A stretch of 64,000 bases of DNA from Paraburkholderia sp. PGU19 (GCF_013426915.1 NZ_AP023180.1:620001-684000); one strand, 5' to 3'. Positions 8,075 to 16,574 are shown, counted from the stretch's first letter. A program made the numbers and translations. The notes: generated by a model not told the origin, from the sequence alone.

Positions 8075-9550
8075 ATGATCTTGCTGAACGACGAACCGCT
8101 TCTCGCGCCGCCCGACACGGGCGCGCCGTTGTACGAACGCCTCGCCGAGCACTATCGCCGGGTGATTGCATCGGGCACACTCGCGCCCGGCGACCGGATG
8201 CCGTCGGTGCGCGCGTTGATGAGCCAGCACCACGTGAGTCTGTCGACGGCGATTCAGGTCTTTCGTCGTCTCGAAGATGGCGGCTGGCTGCAGGCGCGGC
8301 CGCGTGCGGGTTACTTCGTGCGGCGCGCGCCTGCCTCGAAACTGGCGACCGTCGCCGAGCCGGACATTCCAGCGCTTGCCGAGCCGGCGCGCTACGTCGG
8401 CTTGCACGAGCGCATCTCGCGCGTGATCGAGCGGGCTCAGGCGTTTCCGGATGCGCTCAATCTCGGCGGCGCGACGGCCGATGCCGCGCTTTATCCGACC
8501 GAGCGGTTGCAGGCGCTCGCCTCGCGCATCCTGCGTCATCGGCCGACGCTGCTGACGGAGGTCGGCGAAGACGGCGGCGCGGCGGAACTGAGACAGGCCG
8601 TGGCGAAGCGTGCGTTGTCGACGGGCGTCACGGCCTCGCCCGACGAGGTGCTCGTGACGAGCGGCGGCGTCGAAGCCGTGAACCTGGCGTTGCGCGCGGT
8701 CGCGCAACCGGGCGATACGATTGCCGTCGAATCGCCGGCGTTTTTCGGGCTGTTGCAGATACTCGAAAGTCTCGGATTGCGCGCGCTCGAAATACCGACC
8801 AGCCCGACGACGGGCCTGTCGCTCGAAGCGCTCGATATTGCGTTGACCGCATGCCCGGACATCAAGGCGCTCGTCGTCGTGCCGAACTTGCAGAATCCGC
8901 TCGGCTGCGTGATGCCGGACACGCGCAAGGCCGAACTCGTGCGGCTGTGCGCGCGCCGTGGCATCGCGCTGATCGAGGACGAGCCGTATCGCGAGCTGAT
9001 CGAATCGACGGAACCCGCGCGGCCGCTGAAGGCCTGGGACCGCGACGGCGGCGTGATCTACTGCGCGTCGCTGAACAAGGTGCTTGCGCCGGGCATGCGG
9101 CTCGGCTGGATGTCGTCGGGGCGCTGGCATGCACGCGTGCGGCTGTTGAAATTCGCGCAAACGCGGAATAACGAGTCGCTGGCGCAGTTCGTCGCGGCCG
9201 ATTTCATCGGCTCGGGCGCGTATGACCGGCATCTGCACCGATTGCGCGAGAAGCTGCGCGTGCAGCGTGAGGCGAGCGCCGACGCGATTGGCCGATATTT
9301 TCCCACGGGCACGCGGCTGAGCTTGCCGCCTGGCGGGCTGCTGCTCTGGGTCGAGTTGCCCGATGGCAAGTCGTCGGATGCACTTTTTGAAGCTGCGTTG
9401 CCGCACGGTATACGGATTGCGCCGGGTTCGATCTTTTCGAACTCGGAGCGCTTCCGTTCTTTTATTCGCCTCAGTTGTCCGGGGCCGTTCGATGAGCGGA
9501 TGGACGCGGCGCTTCGACAACTCGGCCGTCTCGCGGGGGAAGTCGCCTGA
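8075..9550 (+). CDS. MocR-type GntR/aminotransferase regulator
   Basis: A 491-aa fusion of a GntR winged helix to a fold-type I aminotransferase. The N-terminal segment (about 14-80) reads LYERLAEHYRRVIASG...PSVRALMSQHHVS, the DNA-binding part. Residues about 110-480 are the PLP domain. The Schiff-base lysine is K335 in SLNKVLAPGMRLGW, and GGVEAVNLALRAV and VVPNLQNPLG are typical cofactor-pocket motifs. Such proteins sense PLP or amino-group substrates and control a neighbouring gene. The divergent DUF2917 gene is the nearest candidate target. Start ATG 8075 follows GAAGGATG. Confidence 0.85.
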   Translation: MILLNDEPLLAPPDTGAPLYERLAEHYRRVIASGTLAPGDRMPSVRALMSQHHVSLSTAIQVFRRLEDGGWLQARPRAGYFVRRAPASKLATVAEPDIPALAEPARYVGLHERISRVIERAQAFPDALNLGGATADAALYPTERLQALASRILRHRPTLLTEVGEDGGAAELRQAVAKRALSTGVTASPDEVLVTSGGVEAVNLALRAVAQPGDTIAVESPAFFGLLQILESLGLRALEIPTSPTTGLSLEALDIALTACPDIKALVVVPNLQNPLGCVMPDTRKAELVRLCARRGIALIEDEPYRELIESTEPARPLKAWDRDGGVIYCASLNKVLAPGMRLGWMSSGRWHARVRLLKFAQTRNNESLAQFVAADFIGSGAYDRHLHRLREKLRVQREASADAIGRYFPTGTRLSLPPGGLLLWVELPDGKSSDALFEAALPHGIRIAPGSIFSNSERFRSFIRLSCPGPFDERMDAALRQLGRLAGEVA

Positions 9551-9629
9551 CGGCCGGGAAGCGTTGCGAACGCGCGTCGGCCGTACGCGGATTTGTCTGT
9601 GCAATCTGCTCTTCTGAAGACTGCTGCAT

Positions 9630-9647
9630 CCGTCACCGCTTTGTCAT
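9630..9647 (+). promoter_or_regulatory. Pho box candidate upstream of pstS
   Basis: CCGTCAC-CGCT-TTGTCAT matches the PhoB direct-repeat layout (7 nt, 4-nt spacer, 7 nt; consensus CTGTCAT repeats). It lies about 210 nt before the pstS start, with the hairpin repeats in between. The gene's identity as a phosphate-binding protein supports PhoB control. Confidence 0.55.
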
Positions 9648-9756
9648 GAAGCGCGACTAACTTCGAAACGCACCCCATACAAAGCTTTCAGCAAGTCACT
9701 TGTGTGGGTTCGAGTCGGGTGTCATGGCGCTAACTCTGGTCGACTGCATTTTCGTG

Positions 9757-9844
9757 CATGGGACGGGCGTAAGCGCTAAAGCGCCAACGCCCGTCGACTC
9801 GCCGTGGGGCCGGTGTAGGCGCTAAAGCGCCAACTCCCGTCGAC
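9757..9844 (+). repeat. Two tandem 42-nt hairpin units in the pstS leader
   Basis: Units at 9757-9798 and 9803-9844 align without gaps and share a GCGCTAAAGCGCCAAC core and a CCCGTCGAC end. In unit 1, GACGGGCGT (9762-9770) pairs with ACGCCCGTC (9787-9795) around an inner GCGC-TAAA-GCGC stem. In unit 2, GGCGC-TAAA-GCGCC forms. A decayed third unit is visible at about 9718-9744. The second unit ends 4 nt before the pstS ribosome binding site. The interval 9551-9857 holds these units and the Pho box and no gene. They may be small RNAs or leader structures. Confidence 0.65.
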
Positions 9845-9857
9845 ATTGAGGAAAACC

Positions 9858-10889
9858 ATGAAAATCGCTCTGATTGCAGCCGCCAGCCTCATCGGCGCGC
9901 TGTCCTGTTCCTTCGCGCACGCAGCCGACGTCACAGGCGCAGGCAGTACCTTCGCAGCCCCGATCTACACCAAATGGGCCGACGCGTACCAAAAGACGGG
10001 CGGCGGCCGTATCAACTATCAGGGCATCGGCTCGTCGGGTGGCATCAAACAGGTGCTTGCCAAGACGGTCGACTTCGCCGGCTCCGACGCGCCGCTCAAG
10101 GACGATGAACTCGCGAAAGACGGCCTGTTCCAGTTTCCAACTGTGGTCGGCGGCGTGGTGCCCGTCGTCAACATGCCGGGGGTCAAGCCGGGTGCGCTGG
10201 TGCTCTCCGGCCCGGTGCTCGGCGACATTTTCCTAGGCAAGATCAAGAAGTGGAACGAGCCGGCCATCGCCGCGCTCAATCCCGGCGTGAAGCTGCCCGA
10301 TACCGACATCGCCGTCGTGCGTCGTGCGGACGGCTCGGGTACCAGCTTCATCTGGACGCACTATCTGGCGCAGGTGAACCCGGAGTGGAAGAGCAAGGTC
10401 GGTGAAGGCACGACGGTCAACTGGCCGACAGGCACGGGCGGCAAGGGCAACGACGGCGTCGCGGCGTTCGTGCAGCGGCTGCCGGGCGCGATCGGCTATG
10501 TCGAATGGGCGTACGCGAAGCAGAACAAGATGACGTACACGTCGCTGAAGAACGCGGCAGGTGCCGTCGTCGAGCCGAAGACGGACAGCTTCAAGGCGGC
10601 GGCAGCGGGTGCCGACTGGTCGAAGTCGTTCTATCAGATCCTCACCAACGAGCCGGGCAAGGATGCATGGCCCGTCGTCGGCGCGACGTTCGTGCTCGTG
10701 CATGCGTCGCAGGATAAGCCGGATCGCGGCAAGGAAACGCTCAAGTTCTTCGACTGGGCCTTCAAGAACGGCACCCAGACCGCGCAGGAACTCGACTACA
10801 TTCCGCTGCCGGATGGCGTCGTGTCGCAAATCCGCACGCAATGGAAGGCGAAGGTCAAGGACGCATCCGGCAAGCCGATCGCCGATTGA
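9858..10889 (+). CDS. pstS: Phosphate ABC transporter substrate-binding protein PstS
   Basis: 343-aa periplasmic phosphate-binding protein. A signal peptide ends AHA before [15 protein letters not shown]. The family motifs [24 protein letters not shown] and [11 protein letters not shown] contribute phosphate ligands. ATG 9858 has GAGG 6 nt upstream; an upstream TTG in frame is unlikely. pstC, pstA and pstB do not follow: the next gene is a 70-aa unknown. This is therefore an orphan pstS, perhaps an extra copy serving a Pst permease elsewhere or a phosphate sensor. A Pho box candidate lies upstream. Confidence 0.92.
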   Translation: MKIALIAAASLIGALSCSFAHAADVTGAGSTFAAPIYTKWADAYQKTGGGRINYQGIGSSGGIKQVLAKTVDFAGSDAPLKDDELAKDGLFQFPTVVGGVVPVVNMPGVKPGALVLSGPVLGDIFLGKIKKWNEPAIAALNPGVKLPDTDIAVVRRADGSGTSFIWTHYLAQVNPEWKSKVGEGTTVNWPTGTGGKGNDGVAAFVQRLPGAIGYVEWAYAKQNKMTYTSLKNAAGAVVEPKTDSFKAAAAGADWSKSFYQILTNEPGKDAWPVVGATFVLVHASQDKPDRGKETLKFFDWAFKNGTQTAQELDYIPLPDGVVSQIRTQWKAKVKDASGKPIAD

Positions 10890-11063
10890 TCAGATTAAAA
10901 GGATAAAAGCGGGCCGGTGCGCGAAAACGCCGGCCGTCATTGAACAGTAACGGGGCATCGTGATAATGCGAATCCTGGCCTGAGAGCGATCGGGACGGGC
11001 ATGAAGCACGGCGTCGGCCGGGCCTAGCGCCAGCTATTCCGGTTGAAAGCCAGAGACGCACCC

Positions 11064-11276
11064 ATGACCATTCCCATGCTGACCACACACCGTGGCTATC
11101 GCCTGCAAGCCAGCGCCGCAATTCGCGACGATGGCCTGCATGCGGCCGATCTGATCATCGAAAAGCCGGGCCTGCCGGCTCGCATCTTCAACGCGCTCGA
11201 CTTCTTCTACGACGGCGAGCAGGCGCTCAGGTACGCGACCGCCTGGGGCCGCATCTGGGTCGATATGAAAGGTTGA
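11064..11276 (+). CDS. Small conserved-looking hypothetical protein, 70 aa
   Basis: The product (MTIPMLTTHRGYRLQASA at the N-terminus, then LIIEKPGLPARIF and ATAWGRIWVDMKG) has the alternating pattern of a small antiparallel beta fold with one helix. It resembles short Burkholderia hypothetical proteins, but I cannot name a family with confidence. ATG 11064 is preferred over an in-frame TTG at 11043. It stands 174 nt after pstS and could be cotranscribed with it, as no convincing terminator separates them. Confidence 0.6.
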   Translation: MTIPMLTTHRGYRLQASAAIRDDGLHAADLIIEKPGLPARIFNALDFFYDGEQALRYATAWGRIWVDMKG

Positions 11277-11389
11277 TCCCCCAACTCGCTTTGGGATGCC
11301 GCCTGCGCTCGACGCGCAGGCGTGCCGAGCGAACCGCCACGAGCCTACCCATCCGTTTCAGCCATCCCCATCCCGCAGCCCGATAAGTT

Positions 11390-11423
11390 CATACGATTAG
11401 CAGCGCGAACTGCTGAGTGTATG
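11390..11423. promoter_or_regulatory. Long imperfect inverted repeat upstream of the glycosyltransferase gene
   Basis: Arms 11390-11403 and 11410-11423 (CATACGATTAGCAG and CTGCTGAGTGTATG) match at 11 of 14 positions around a 6-nt centre. It could be an operator or an RNA hairpin. A TAATAT -10-like hexamer follows at 11475-11480. The rest of the 11277-11683 gap shows no gene. Confidence 0.4.
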
Positions 11424-11683
11424 ACTGCGCACACTGTCTATTTTGCGACGCTCGACCATCGCGTTCGTGCCCGATAATATGGCGCGTGACGCTACACGTC
11501 TATTTGCTGGCTGATTTTGCATCGGGCAAGCGGCCCGAAAGCCAAGACGAACGAGGCGCGGCAGGACCTGCCTGCAGGATGGACGCCTCGCTCCCGTCGC
11601 GCACCGCGCCGCAATGTGCCTGATTTCTTCGAACACAGACGGCTTGCCGGGAAGGGCTGCCCGGCGCATGAGAGGGACGTGGC

Positions 11684-12682
11684 ATGTTGAACAAGTTGAT
11701 TGACATCGCGAGACACATCCGACGTAGCGAACGCTTCAAACATTCGATCAGCACGCCGGGTCGCATCACGTTGCACGCGCAACAACGTCTGAACCGCGGC
11801 TACTTTGCGATCGAGATTCGCGCGCACTCCGGCTTCTTTTCTGTCATGCAGATGGTGCTGTTCATCCTGATGTATTGCGAAGAAAAGCGCCTCACGCCGC
11901 TCATTTCCGCGCGCGGCGGAATTTATGGCGACGCCGAAGGCAAGGTCGACTGGTTCTCCGAATACTTCGACACCATTGGCGCGGCGCCGCTGCCATCGTC
12001 GAGCGTGCGGGTGCGTACGTCGGTCGTGAGAGATCTGGGCGGGCTCGGGTTTCGTCGCCGGTATGAGCCGAGGCTCGATCTGCGGCACGCCAGCGCGCTG
12101 TTCCGTTCGCACTACCAGCCCGCCGCGCCGATCCGCGACGAAGTGGACGCGATCCGCAAGCGGCTCGGCATCGGCACGTCGACGCTCGGCGTGCATTTTC
12201 GCGGCACCGACAAGAAGGCCGAGGCGCATACGATTGCGTGGGAAGCGTTCTGCCGTCTCGTCGAGAGGACGCTTGCCGAAGAGCGGCAACTGACAAACAT
12301 TTTCGTGTCGAGCGACGAGCAGGCGTTCCTCGATTACTTCGTCCAATGGGACTTTCCCGTGCCCGTCAGCGTCGCGCCCGCAACGCTGCTTGCAACGGGC
12401 AGCACGCCCGTGCACTTCAGCGGTCATCCGGGACTGGCGATCGGACGCGAGGCGCTGGTCGCGAGTCTTCTGCTCGCAAGTTGCGGGTATCTGGTGAAGA
12501 CGCCGTCGTATCTGTCCGCCTGGTCGAAAATGTTCAATTTGTCACTACCGGTTAAACTCGCCGTGCCGCCGCGCGAAGGCGCGTTCTGGTTCCCGGACAG
12601 CCAGATCTGGAACGAGCAGCAAGAGCGCCGCGAAACCACGGCAGCAGCAGACGTCCGGTTGCAGGACCAGAAAACGGCCTGA
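11684..12682 (+). CDS. Fucosyltransferase-like (NodZ/GT23-type) glycosyltransferase
   Basis: 332 aa, cytoplasmic, no signal peptide. The strongest signal is TLGVHFRGTDKK (about 167-178), the H-x-R-x-x-D-K nucleotide-sugar motif of NodZ/FUT8-like fucosyltransferases. It is followed by IFVSSDE and a C-terminal LLLASCGYLVKTPSYLSAWSKMF segment (here cited by its ends LLLASCGYLV and SAWSKMF), which resembles their third conserved motif. The donor is probably GDP-fucose or a related sugar, with an envelope glycan or lipid as acceptor, but this is inference. GAGGGACGTGGC precedes ATG 11684. No other polysaccharide genes are nearby, so it is an isolated glycosyltransferase. Confidence 0.6.
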   Translation: MLNKLIDIARHIRRSERFKHSISTPGRITLHAQQRLNRGYFAIEIRAHSGFFSVMQMVLFILMYCEEKRLTPLISARGGIYGDAEGKVDWFSEYFDTIGAAPLPSSSVRVRTSVVRDLGGLGFRRRYEPRLDLRHASALFRSHYQPAAPIRDEVDAIRKRLGIGTSTLGVHFRGTDKKAEAHTIAWEAFCRLVERTLAEERQLTNIFVSSDEQAFLDYFVQWDFPVPVSVAPATLLATGSTPVHFSGHPGLAIGREALVASLLLASCGYLVKTPSYLSAWSKMFNLSLPVKLAVPPREGAFWFPDSQIWNEQQERRETTAAADVRLQDQKTA

Positions 12683-12850
12683 ACGGCGCGGCGCATGCCG
12701 CAACGCAATACGGCCGGGCGCTGCGCGAAATGCGGCCTGGCCCACAACGGCGATCGAAAAGCCGGTGGCCGGCCGCGTTCGCGAGCGGCCGGCGCGTCGG
12801 CGCTCGCGTAGAATCATCACAAAATACCAGCACGGCAATCGGGGAAGGGC

Positions 12851-13972
12851 GTGAAAATTCACAGCCACTACGACAATCTGAAAGTCTCGCGGGACGCGCC
12901 TCAAGAGGTGATCCGCGCGGCCTATAAGACTTTGAGTCAGAAATATCATCCTGACCGGCGGATCGACGATCCCGATGCCGAGCGGGTGATGAAGATCATC
13001 AACGCGTCTTACGCGGTTCTGAGCGACCCTGTGCAACGCAAGGAGCACGACGAATGGCTCGCGCGTAAAGAACGCGAAGCGGCTGCTGCGGCTGCGCCGC
13101 AAGCGCCGCCGCGTCAGTCGGCGCCGGCCTCCCAGCGGACGAACTGGCAGGCGGCAGCCGCGCAGACCCGGCGCGAGGTCCCGCCGCGTTCGAGCACATG
13201 GTCATCGCATGCCCATATCGATCCGCGCGCTGCAAAGAGAAAGCCGCGCGCGGCGTCCGGATTTTCGCTGCGCAAGATTTCGCTGCGAAGCTGGACGGTG
13301 ATCGGCGTCTGCGCATTCTTCGGTTACGTCGCGATTTCGGAATCGACGACGCCGTGGCCGTTCACGCGCAACACGTCTTCGCATAGCTCGTACTATGGCT
13401 CGCCATACGGTACGCGCAGTCACGCCGACGCCGATGACGCGACGCCCCCGGATGGCAAACGGCGCGGTCTTGCGGCGATGTCGTCGGCGCAGGCAGCAAC
13501 CTCGCCGTGGACCAGCGACGGGTCCGTCACTGGCGGCGCTTCAGCCTCGCATGCGCTGTTCGTGAGGCCCACGCTCGCGCCGAACGGCCTGCCTTGGCCG
13601 TCGACGGCGTCCTATCTCGACGGCATGCCTGTGGGCGCACCGGGCGGGCATTCCTCGGTGACGATCGACAACTCCGTCAACCGCTTCGACGTGTTCGGCA
13701 AACTCGTCTACAACGCGTCCGTGTTCGACCAGCCGGTGCGCCATTTCTTCGTGCCGGCCGGGCAGACTTTCACGCTGATCGGCGTCGCACCGGGCGCGTA
13801 CGACGTCCGCTATCAGAATCTCGACGACGGCGGCCTGTACAAGTCGCAAGGTTTCGAACTCAACGAACAGGCCGCCGGCAACAGCGTCGACGCGACCAAC
13901 GTGAGCATCACGCTATACGCGTTGCCGGGCAGCACCGTGCAGCCGACGACCATCGGCCGCGGCGACTTCTAG
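12851..13972 (+). CDS. Membrane-anchored DnaJ-domain protein
   Basis: 373 aa starting at GTG 12851 with GGGGAAGGG upstream. An N-terminal J-domain (about 5-72) has the HPD signature in QKYHPDRR, so it should stimulate an Hsp70. A basic, Ala/Pro-rich linker follows. One transmembrane helix lies at about 145-162 (WTVIGVCAFFGYVAI), then a Ser/Thr/Gly-rich stretch. A C-terminal domain (about 230-373) contains VRHFFVPAGQTFTLIGVAPG and AYDVRYQNLDDGGLYKS, a beta-rich fold I cannot name. The topology suggests a cytoplasmic J-domain and a periplasmic C-terminal domain. It may partner one of the Hsp70-like proteins at 28-33 kb, but nothing in the sequence proves this. Confidence 0.8.
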   Translation: MKIHSHYDNLKVSRDAPQEVIRAAYKTLSQKYHPDRRIDDPDAERVMKIINASYAVLSDPVQRKEHDEWLARKEREAAAAAAPQAPPRQSAPASQRTNWQAAAAQTRREVPPRSSTWSSHAHIDPRAAKRKPRAASGFSLRKISLRSWTVIGVCAFFGYVAISESTTPWPFTRNTSSHSSYYGSPYGTRSHADADDATPPDGKRRGLAAMSSAQAATSPWTSDGSVTGGASASHALFVRPTLAPNGLPWPSTASYLDGMPVGAPGGHSSVTIDNSVNRFDVFGKLVYNASVFDQPVRHFFVPAGQTFTLIGVAPGAYDVRYQNLDDGGLYKSQGFELNEQAAGNSVDATNVSITLYALPGSTVQPTTIGRGDF

Positions 13973-14001
13973 TCATCGAAGGTTGCCGGCAAGCGCGCCG
14001 C

Positions 14002-14961
14002 TCACTGCAGCGTCGCGCCCGCACCCCGCAGCACCACGCTCTGCCGCCCGTCGATGCTCACGGGCACATCGCCGTGCACCGTCGCGCGCCGCACGACGCG
14101 ATGCGCGTCGCCATAATCATTGATCGCGTAGTGCTGCGTCGCGCGGTTGTCCCAGATCGCGACGTCGCCTTGCGTCCAGTTCCAGCGCACCGTGTTCTCG
14201 AGCCGCGTGACGTGATCGTGGAAAGTCTGCAGCAGATGCGTCGAGTCGCCCGCCGACAGTCCCTTCAGGCGCTGCACGAAATGACCTAGCACGAGCGAGC
14301 GTTCGCCCGTCTCCGGGTGCACGCGCACGACGGGATGCTCGGTCGCGTAAACCGTCGACGTGAACACTTCGCGGTAGCGCTTGAGTTGCTCGGTGTCGGC
14401 GTTCACGTGCGACGACGCGTAGTCGTAGGCATTCGTATGCAGCGCCCAGAGCGTGTCGGCAAGACGGCGCAACGGTTCGGGCAGATTCTCGTAAGCGGCC
14501 GCCGTGTTGGCCCAGACGGTGTCGCCGCCATACGGCGGAATCACGACTGCGCGCAGGATCGATATCTTCGGATACGCGTCGACGAACGTGACGTCCGTAT
14601 GCCATGAGTTCGCGCGCGCGCCATGCTGCGAATCGAGTTCGAGCAGATGGCGGCTGCCGTCGACGGACGGCACGGTCGGATGCGCGACGGTCTCGCCGAA
14701 GCGCCGCGCGAACGCCTCCTGCTCGGTGTCGTCGAGATGCTGCTGGCCGCGAAAGAACAGCACCTTGTGCTTCAGCAGCGCGGCGTGGATCGCATCGAAG
14801 GTCTGCGCATCGATCGAGCCGGACAGCCTGACACCTCGAATCTCCGCGCCGATGCGGCCGGCGACGCGGCGCAGATCGAGCGTTTCGGGCGCAGCATGCG
14901 CGGCTTGCGTGACGATCGTGCTTGCGTTCGATGGGGCGAAACCCGCTTGCGTATTCGACAT
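14002..14961 (-). CDS. TauD/TfdA-family alpha-ketoglutarate dioxygenase
   Basis: A 319-aa Fe(II)/2-oxoglutarate dioxygenase. The metal triad is H121 and D123 (NSWHTDVTF) and H287 (GDAHRVVRRAT). The nearby Arg of RRAT should bind 2-oxoglutarate carboxylate. The start MSNTQAGFAP (14961) has GGAGACGTCAG before it; the frame stays open further upstream without family character. The family oxidises taurine, alkyl sulfonates, sulfate esters or aryloxyacetates. With no ssu/tau transporter beside it, the substrate remains open. It is convergent with the J-protein gene. Confidence 0.87.
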   Translation of the reverse strand: MSNTQAGFAPSNASTIVTQAAHAAPETLDLRRVAGRIGAEIRGVRLSGSIDAQTFDAIHAALLKHKVLFFRGQQHLDDTEQEAFARRFGETVAHPTVPSVDGSRHLLELDSQHGARANSWHTDVTFVDAYPKISILRAVVIPPYGGDTVWANTAAAYENLPEPLRRLADTLWALHTNAYDYASSHVNADTEQLKRYREVFTSTVYATEHPVVRVHPETGERSLVLGHFVQRLKGLSAGDSTHLLQTFHDHVTRLENTVRWNWTQGDVAIWDNRATQHYAINDYGDAHRVVRRATVHGDVPVSIDGRQSVVLRGAGATLQ

Positions 14962-15186
14962 CTGACGTCTCCGTGTAAGTGGGAACGTCCATTCAAGCAG
15001 CGCGCTCGCGCAAAGAGAACTGACATTTCGTGCGAAGGTGTCCAGGCGGCTTACGCTATCGATAGGCGGATTCGTGCTATGCGAGCGGCACGCAGGCTCG
15101 AAGGAACAGGGAAGCGTTGCTTTCCCACCTCGGCACATGATGCGTCGGCGGGAAAGCGCGGTGGATCGAGAGAAAGTGATGGACCC

Positions 15187-15642
15187 TCAGCCCGGCTGAA
15201 TCGGTACCAACTTCAGTTTGCGCCGCAGACTCCGCGTGTCGTGCATGTCGTACGCTTCGGGCATCTGCCACGCCGCACGCAACAATTGAATGAACGCCGC
15301 TTCGCCTTCGGACAGATGTCCGTCTGCGTGCGCGCCTTCGTTGCACAGCGCGATGACTTCGCGGCGCAGCCGCCAGTCCTTGACGTCCTGCGCAAGACAA
15401 AAAATCACGGCAGGGTCGAGGCGGCAGGTATCGCCCCAGTTCAGATAGGCCGTCGACGTCAGGTCCTCGCACATCTGCTGCATGACGGCGAGCAGTTGTC
15501 CGCGGTTCATCTTCAGGCGCGCTTCCATCCCGTAACGATCCAGTGCTTCGAGTTCGTCGACGCCGACGTGTCCGTCCGACAGCAGGCAGGCGGCCACGAT
15601 GCGGGCGGCTGCCTCGGGACTGTCGCTTCGATAGTGACGCAT
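15187..15642 (-). CDS. TerB-family (tellurite-resistance-like) protein
   Basis: 151 aa, all-helical, with the TerB-like pattern of acidic turns (LLSDGHVGVDELEALDRYGM and GAHADGHLSEGEAAFI) that resemble metal-binding helix-loop-helix repeats. TerB proteins are linked to envelope or membrane stress. AAGGAG lies just before ATG. It lies 42 nt downstream of the DUF3563 gene on the same strand, so both should share the minus-strand promoter at 16007-16038. No other ter genes adjoin, although a TerC-family gene occurs at 51 kb. Confidence 0.75.
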   Translation of the reverse strand: MRHYRSDSPEAAARIVAACLLSDGHVGVDELEALDRYGMEARLKMNRGQLLAVMQQMCEDLTSTAYLNWGDTCRLDPAVIFCLAQDVKDWRLRREVIALCNEGAHADGHLSEGEAAFIQLLRAAWQMPEAYDMHDTRSLRRKLKLVPIQPG

Positions 15643-15684
15643 TTCAGATCTCCTTTGCTTCGATTCGATTGACTGCGCGGTGCA

Positions 15685-15870
15685 TTACGCGATCCAGTCG
15701 CGCGGCGCGAGGTTCGAATTCACGTGAAACGGATAGCTGCTGTCGTCGAGCATGCGCTGGCGGCGTTCGAGATCGGCGAGGTCCGTCGACGATGCGAGCC
15801 ATGCTTCGCGTTCGCTGTCGCGCGAGGACGTGAACAGCGTGCCGAGACGGTGTGCGAGCTTGTTGAACAT
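15685..15870 (-). CDS. DUF3563 family protein, 61 aa
   Basis: A short protein matching the DUF3563 pattern: an N-terminal MFNKLAHRLGTLF helix, then EREAWLASSTDLADLERRQR and a C-terminal PFHVNSNLAPRDWIA. The function is unknown. AAGGAG precedes the ATG. It is the first gene of a minus-strand unit with TerB and lies downstream of a CTCATT-N5-CTAATT promoter shared in design with five others in this window. Confidence 0.8.
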   Translation of the reverse strand: MFNKLAHRLGTLFTSSRDSEREAWLASSTDLADLERRQRMLDDSSYPFHVNSNLAPRDWIA

Positions 15871-16006
15871 GATGTGCTCCTTCAGTAGTGCGATAAGGAA
15901 ACGCGCTGGCGAATGGGATTCGCACGGCTGCGTGACTGCGATGCGCGGGCTTTGTGCTGCTTGCCGTTTCGTCGCTTTCGACCATGACGCTGCATCGACG
16001 GGATGA

Positions 16007-16038
16007 ATCGTAGGCGCGGTGAATTAGCGGGAAATGAG
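16007..16038 (-). promoter_or_regulatory. PmrA/QseB-like box and -10, facing DUF3563-TerB
   Basis: Read on the minus strand: CTCATT-TCCCG-CTAATT (16038-16022), 9 nt, then TACGAT as -10 (16012-16007). This is the same architecture as five other promoters in the window. The direct repeat replaces the -35, as in promoters activated by OmpR/PmrA-type regulators. Confidence 0.65.
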
Positions 16039-16056
16039 TGCGTCAGGCGTGTGATC

Positions 16057-16087
16057 AATCGTTATGTCACGGTGTGCCATAACGATT
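16057..16087. promoter_or_regulatory. 31-bp near-perfect palindrome between divergent promoters
   Basis: AATCGTTATG (16057-16066) and CATAACGATT (16078-16087) are exact inverted repeats, and inner CAC/GTG extends the symmetry with a single mismatch. A T-run follows on the plus strand. The centre (16072) is midway between the two divergent direct-repeat boxes. A dimeric regulator site is more likely than a terminator here, because genes diverge on both sides. Confidence 0.55.
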
Positions 16088-16106
16088 TTTTGGCCTGATT
16101 CAGGGG

Positions 16107-16138
16107 CTAATTCTTTGCTCACTCTCGGCGCACAGAAT
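16107..16138 (+). promoter_or_regulatory. PmrA/QseB-like box and -10, facing the PY-rich gene
   Basis: CTAATT-CTTTG-CTCACT (16107-16123), 9 nt, then CAGAAT (16133-16138). The box ends 67 nt before ATG 16191. Same layout as the other five boxes. Confidence 0.65.
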
Positions 16139-16190
16139 GCGAACCAACCGATGCATCACTGACAGGGCATCGAATGTCGAGGAGAACAAC

Positions 16191-16466
16191 ATGAAAGGGA
16201 TTCGCCACATTGCAGTCGCCGCATTGCTCGGCTTGGGACTGGTGAGCGCCGCGCAGGCACACGTGTTCGTCGGCGTCGGGATTGGACCCGTTGCGCCTGT
16301 CGTGCCCGTCATGCCCGTCGTCTCCGTCGCGCCGTTGCCCGTGTATGCGCCGCCTGTGTATTACGCGCCGCCTCCGCCTGTGTACGCGCCGCCCGTCGTG
16401 GTCGGCTACTGGGGGCATCCGCACTATGCCTATCGCGGCTATTACGGCTATGGCTACTGGCGCTAG
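16191..16466 (+). CDS. Small exported Pro/Tyr/Val-rich protein, 91 aa
   Basis: A signal peptide (MKGIRHIAVAALLGLGLVSA, cleavage after AQA) is followed by a VGVGIGPVAP-VVPVMPV repeat and a PPVYYAPPPPVYAPP repeat, ending in HYAYRGYYGYGYWR. This composition is typical of surface or periplasmic low-complexity proteins of Burkholderia. The function is unknown. ATG 16191 has GGAG upstream; a longer frame begins before the promoter -10 and is rejected. It sits behind a two-component-type promoter box. Confidence 0.75.
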   Translation: MKGIRHIAVAALLGLGLVSAAQAHVFVGVGIGPVAPVVPVMPVVSVAPLPVYAPPVYYAPPPPVYAPPVVVGYWGHPHYAYRGYYGYGYWR

Positions 16467-16494
16467 GCAGACGGGGAGCGTGCCATAACGTGCG

Positions 16495-16526
16495 CTCATT
16501 TGTTTCTAATTTTCGATCTCTACGAT
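16495..16526 (+). promoter_or_regulatory. PmrA/QseB-like box and -10, facing the DUF4148 gene
   Basis: CTCATT-TGTTT-CTAATT (16495-16511), 9 nt, then TACGAT (16521-16526). The box ends 63 nt before ATG 16575. Confidence 0.65.
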
Positions 16527-16574
16527 GAACTTCATCGCAAGGCTCATCGAGCCAATAACCCGGAGGGAAACATC

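Noticed and set aside
9700..9725. tRNA-like T-arm GGTTCGAGTC
   Set aside because: The flanking bases do not form a T-stem and no acceptor, D or anticodon arm can be drawn.
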